NCBI GenBank assembly: GCA_007129085.1
Contig: SKWF01000093.1
Location: 1 to 6,334 of the forward strand
Direction: 5' to 3'
Length of the DNA stretch: 6,334 nt
From: Balneolaceae bacterium
GTDB lineage: Bacteria; Bacteroidota; Rhodothermia; Balneolales; Balneolaceae
This document shows, in pieces, positions 6,153-6,334 of the stretch (positions are counted from its first letter, which is position 1; every line of letters starts with the position of its first letter). The translations under genes were made by a program, and so were the position numbers. Below the pieces are notes generated by a model. That model did no database searches. It had not been told where the DNA came from and saw only the letters and a list, made by a program, of their open reading frames with translations.

Positions 6153-6334
6153 AAGGAACCGAAAATGAAGTCGACCTATTTTTCAAAAAGCTTATCCGGG
6201 GAGCTTCAATTATAAACTTTATCAATTACGTCTCATCTTGAACTTGTACAGGTGCATGTGAAAGTGGTATCTTGTAAATAGTAGGGAAGAGATAGTGTTT
6301 CAATTATAGGTATGGTGAATACTGTTAAGGAATT

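Larger units (their letters stand above)
5720..6334. other. Upstream non-coding region of the operon; no gene supported
   Basis: About 615 bases between the chosen glycosidase start and the window edge. The longest frame here is the upstream extension of the glycosidase frame (to TTG at 5854). Elsewhere only very short frames exist, none with a recognisable protein. The DNA is AT-rich and rich in stops on both strands. It holds the inverted repeats listed separately. I searched the - strand for a Bacteroidota-type promoter (TTG and TAnnTTTG) and for a sigma-70-type pair and found only poor matches, for instance TATACGCTTTG around 5860-5875, so no promoter is called. The operon promoter and any operator should nevertheless lie here. 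Confidence 0.6.

Noticed and set aside
6144..6215. Short + strand frame (ATG at 6144, 23 codons, basic N-terminal part)
   Set aside because: It is too short to judge, has no ribosome binding site, and its start overlaps an inverted repeat. Nothing supports expression.
6312..6334. ATG at 6312 opening a frame that runs off the right edge on the + strand
   Set aside because: Only seven codons are visible, with no start signal. It may be the start of a divergent gene but cannot be supported from this window.
6233..6334. Open - strand frame entering from the right edge and ending in TGA near 6233
   Set aside because: About 33 codons with a low-complexity Thr/Cys/Ser-rich end and no recognisable motif. 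A frame of this length is expected by chance at an edge.

Overview
The window looks like a chromosomal stretch of a fairly AT-rich bacterium (about 40 % GC by eye) from the Bacteroidota/Balneolota side of the tree. Pointers are the style of the cellulose-synthase-like enzyme (QQLKW and PYLPTPK motifs, no PilZ domain), the absence of Shine-Dalgarno sequences at any start, and a CCCCT/AGGGG-armed repeat of a kind I associate with these genomes. The phylum is inferred, not proven.

Layout from left to right. Bases 2-73 carry the last codons of a + strand gene that probably encodes a small YidJ/NATD1-type N-acetyltransferase. Bases 74-341 are a convergent intergenic region that holds a roughly symmetric 215-bp repeat element. 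Bases 342-4289 (- strand) encode a 1315-residue membrane protein: a family 2 processive glycosyltransferase, a final membrane crossing, a GH26 glycosidase domain with both catalytic glutamates, a tandemly duplicated linker, a second TIM-barrel domain whose two catalytic positions are lost, and a C-terminal beta-sandwich. Bases 4289-5719 (- strand) encode a membrane-anchored clan GH-A glycosidase with both catalytic glutamates intact. Bases 5720-6334 are upstream non-coding DNA with a few small inverted repeats and no gene I can support.

The two - strand genes form an operon. The glycosidase gene comes first and its TAG stop overlaps the GTG start of the synthase (TAGTG). The natural reading is a surface-polysaccharide machine: the synthase polymerises a beta-linked chain from a nucleotide sugar in the cytoplasm and passes it through its own membrane channel, its fused GH26 domain waits on the outer face of the inner membrane to cut or edit the chain, and the anchored glycosidase acts in the same place. 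The degenerate barrel and sandwich at the synthase C-terminus are paralogous to the whole extracytoplasmic part of the partner enzyme, so an active copy and an apparently inactive copy are co-encoded. The polymer is unknown; mannan, glucomannan or a (mixed-linkage) beta-glucan would all fit GT2 plus GH26. I regard this synthase/GH26/pseudoglycosidase fusion with its active paralogue as the candidate undescribed system here.
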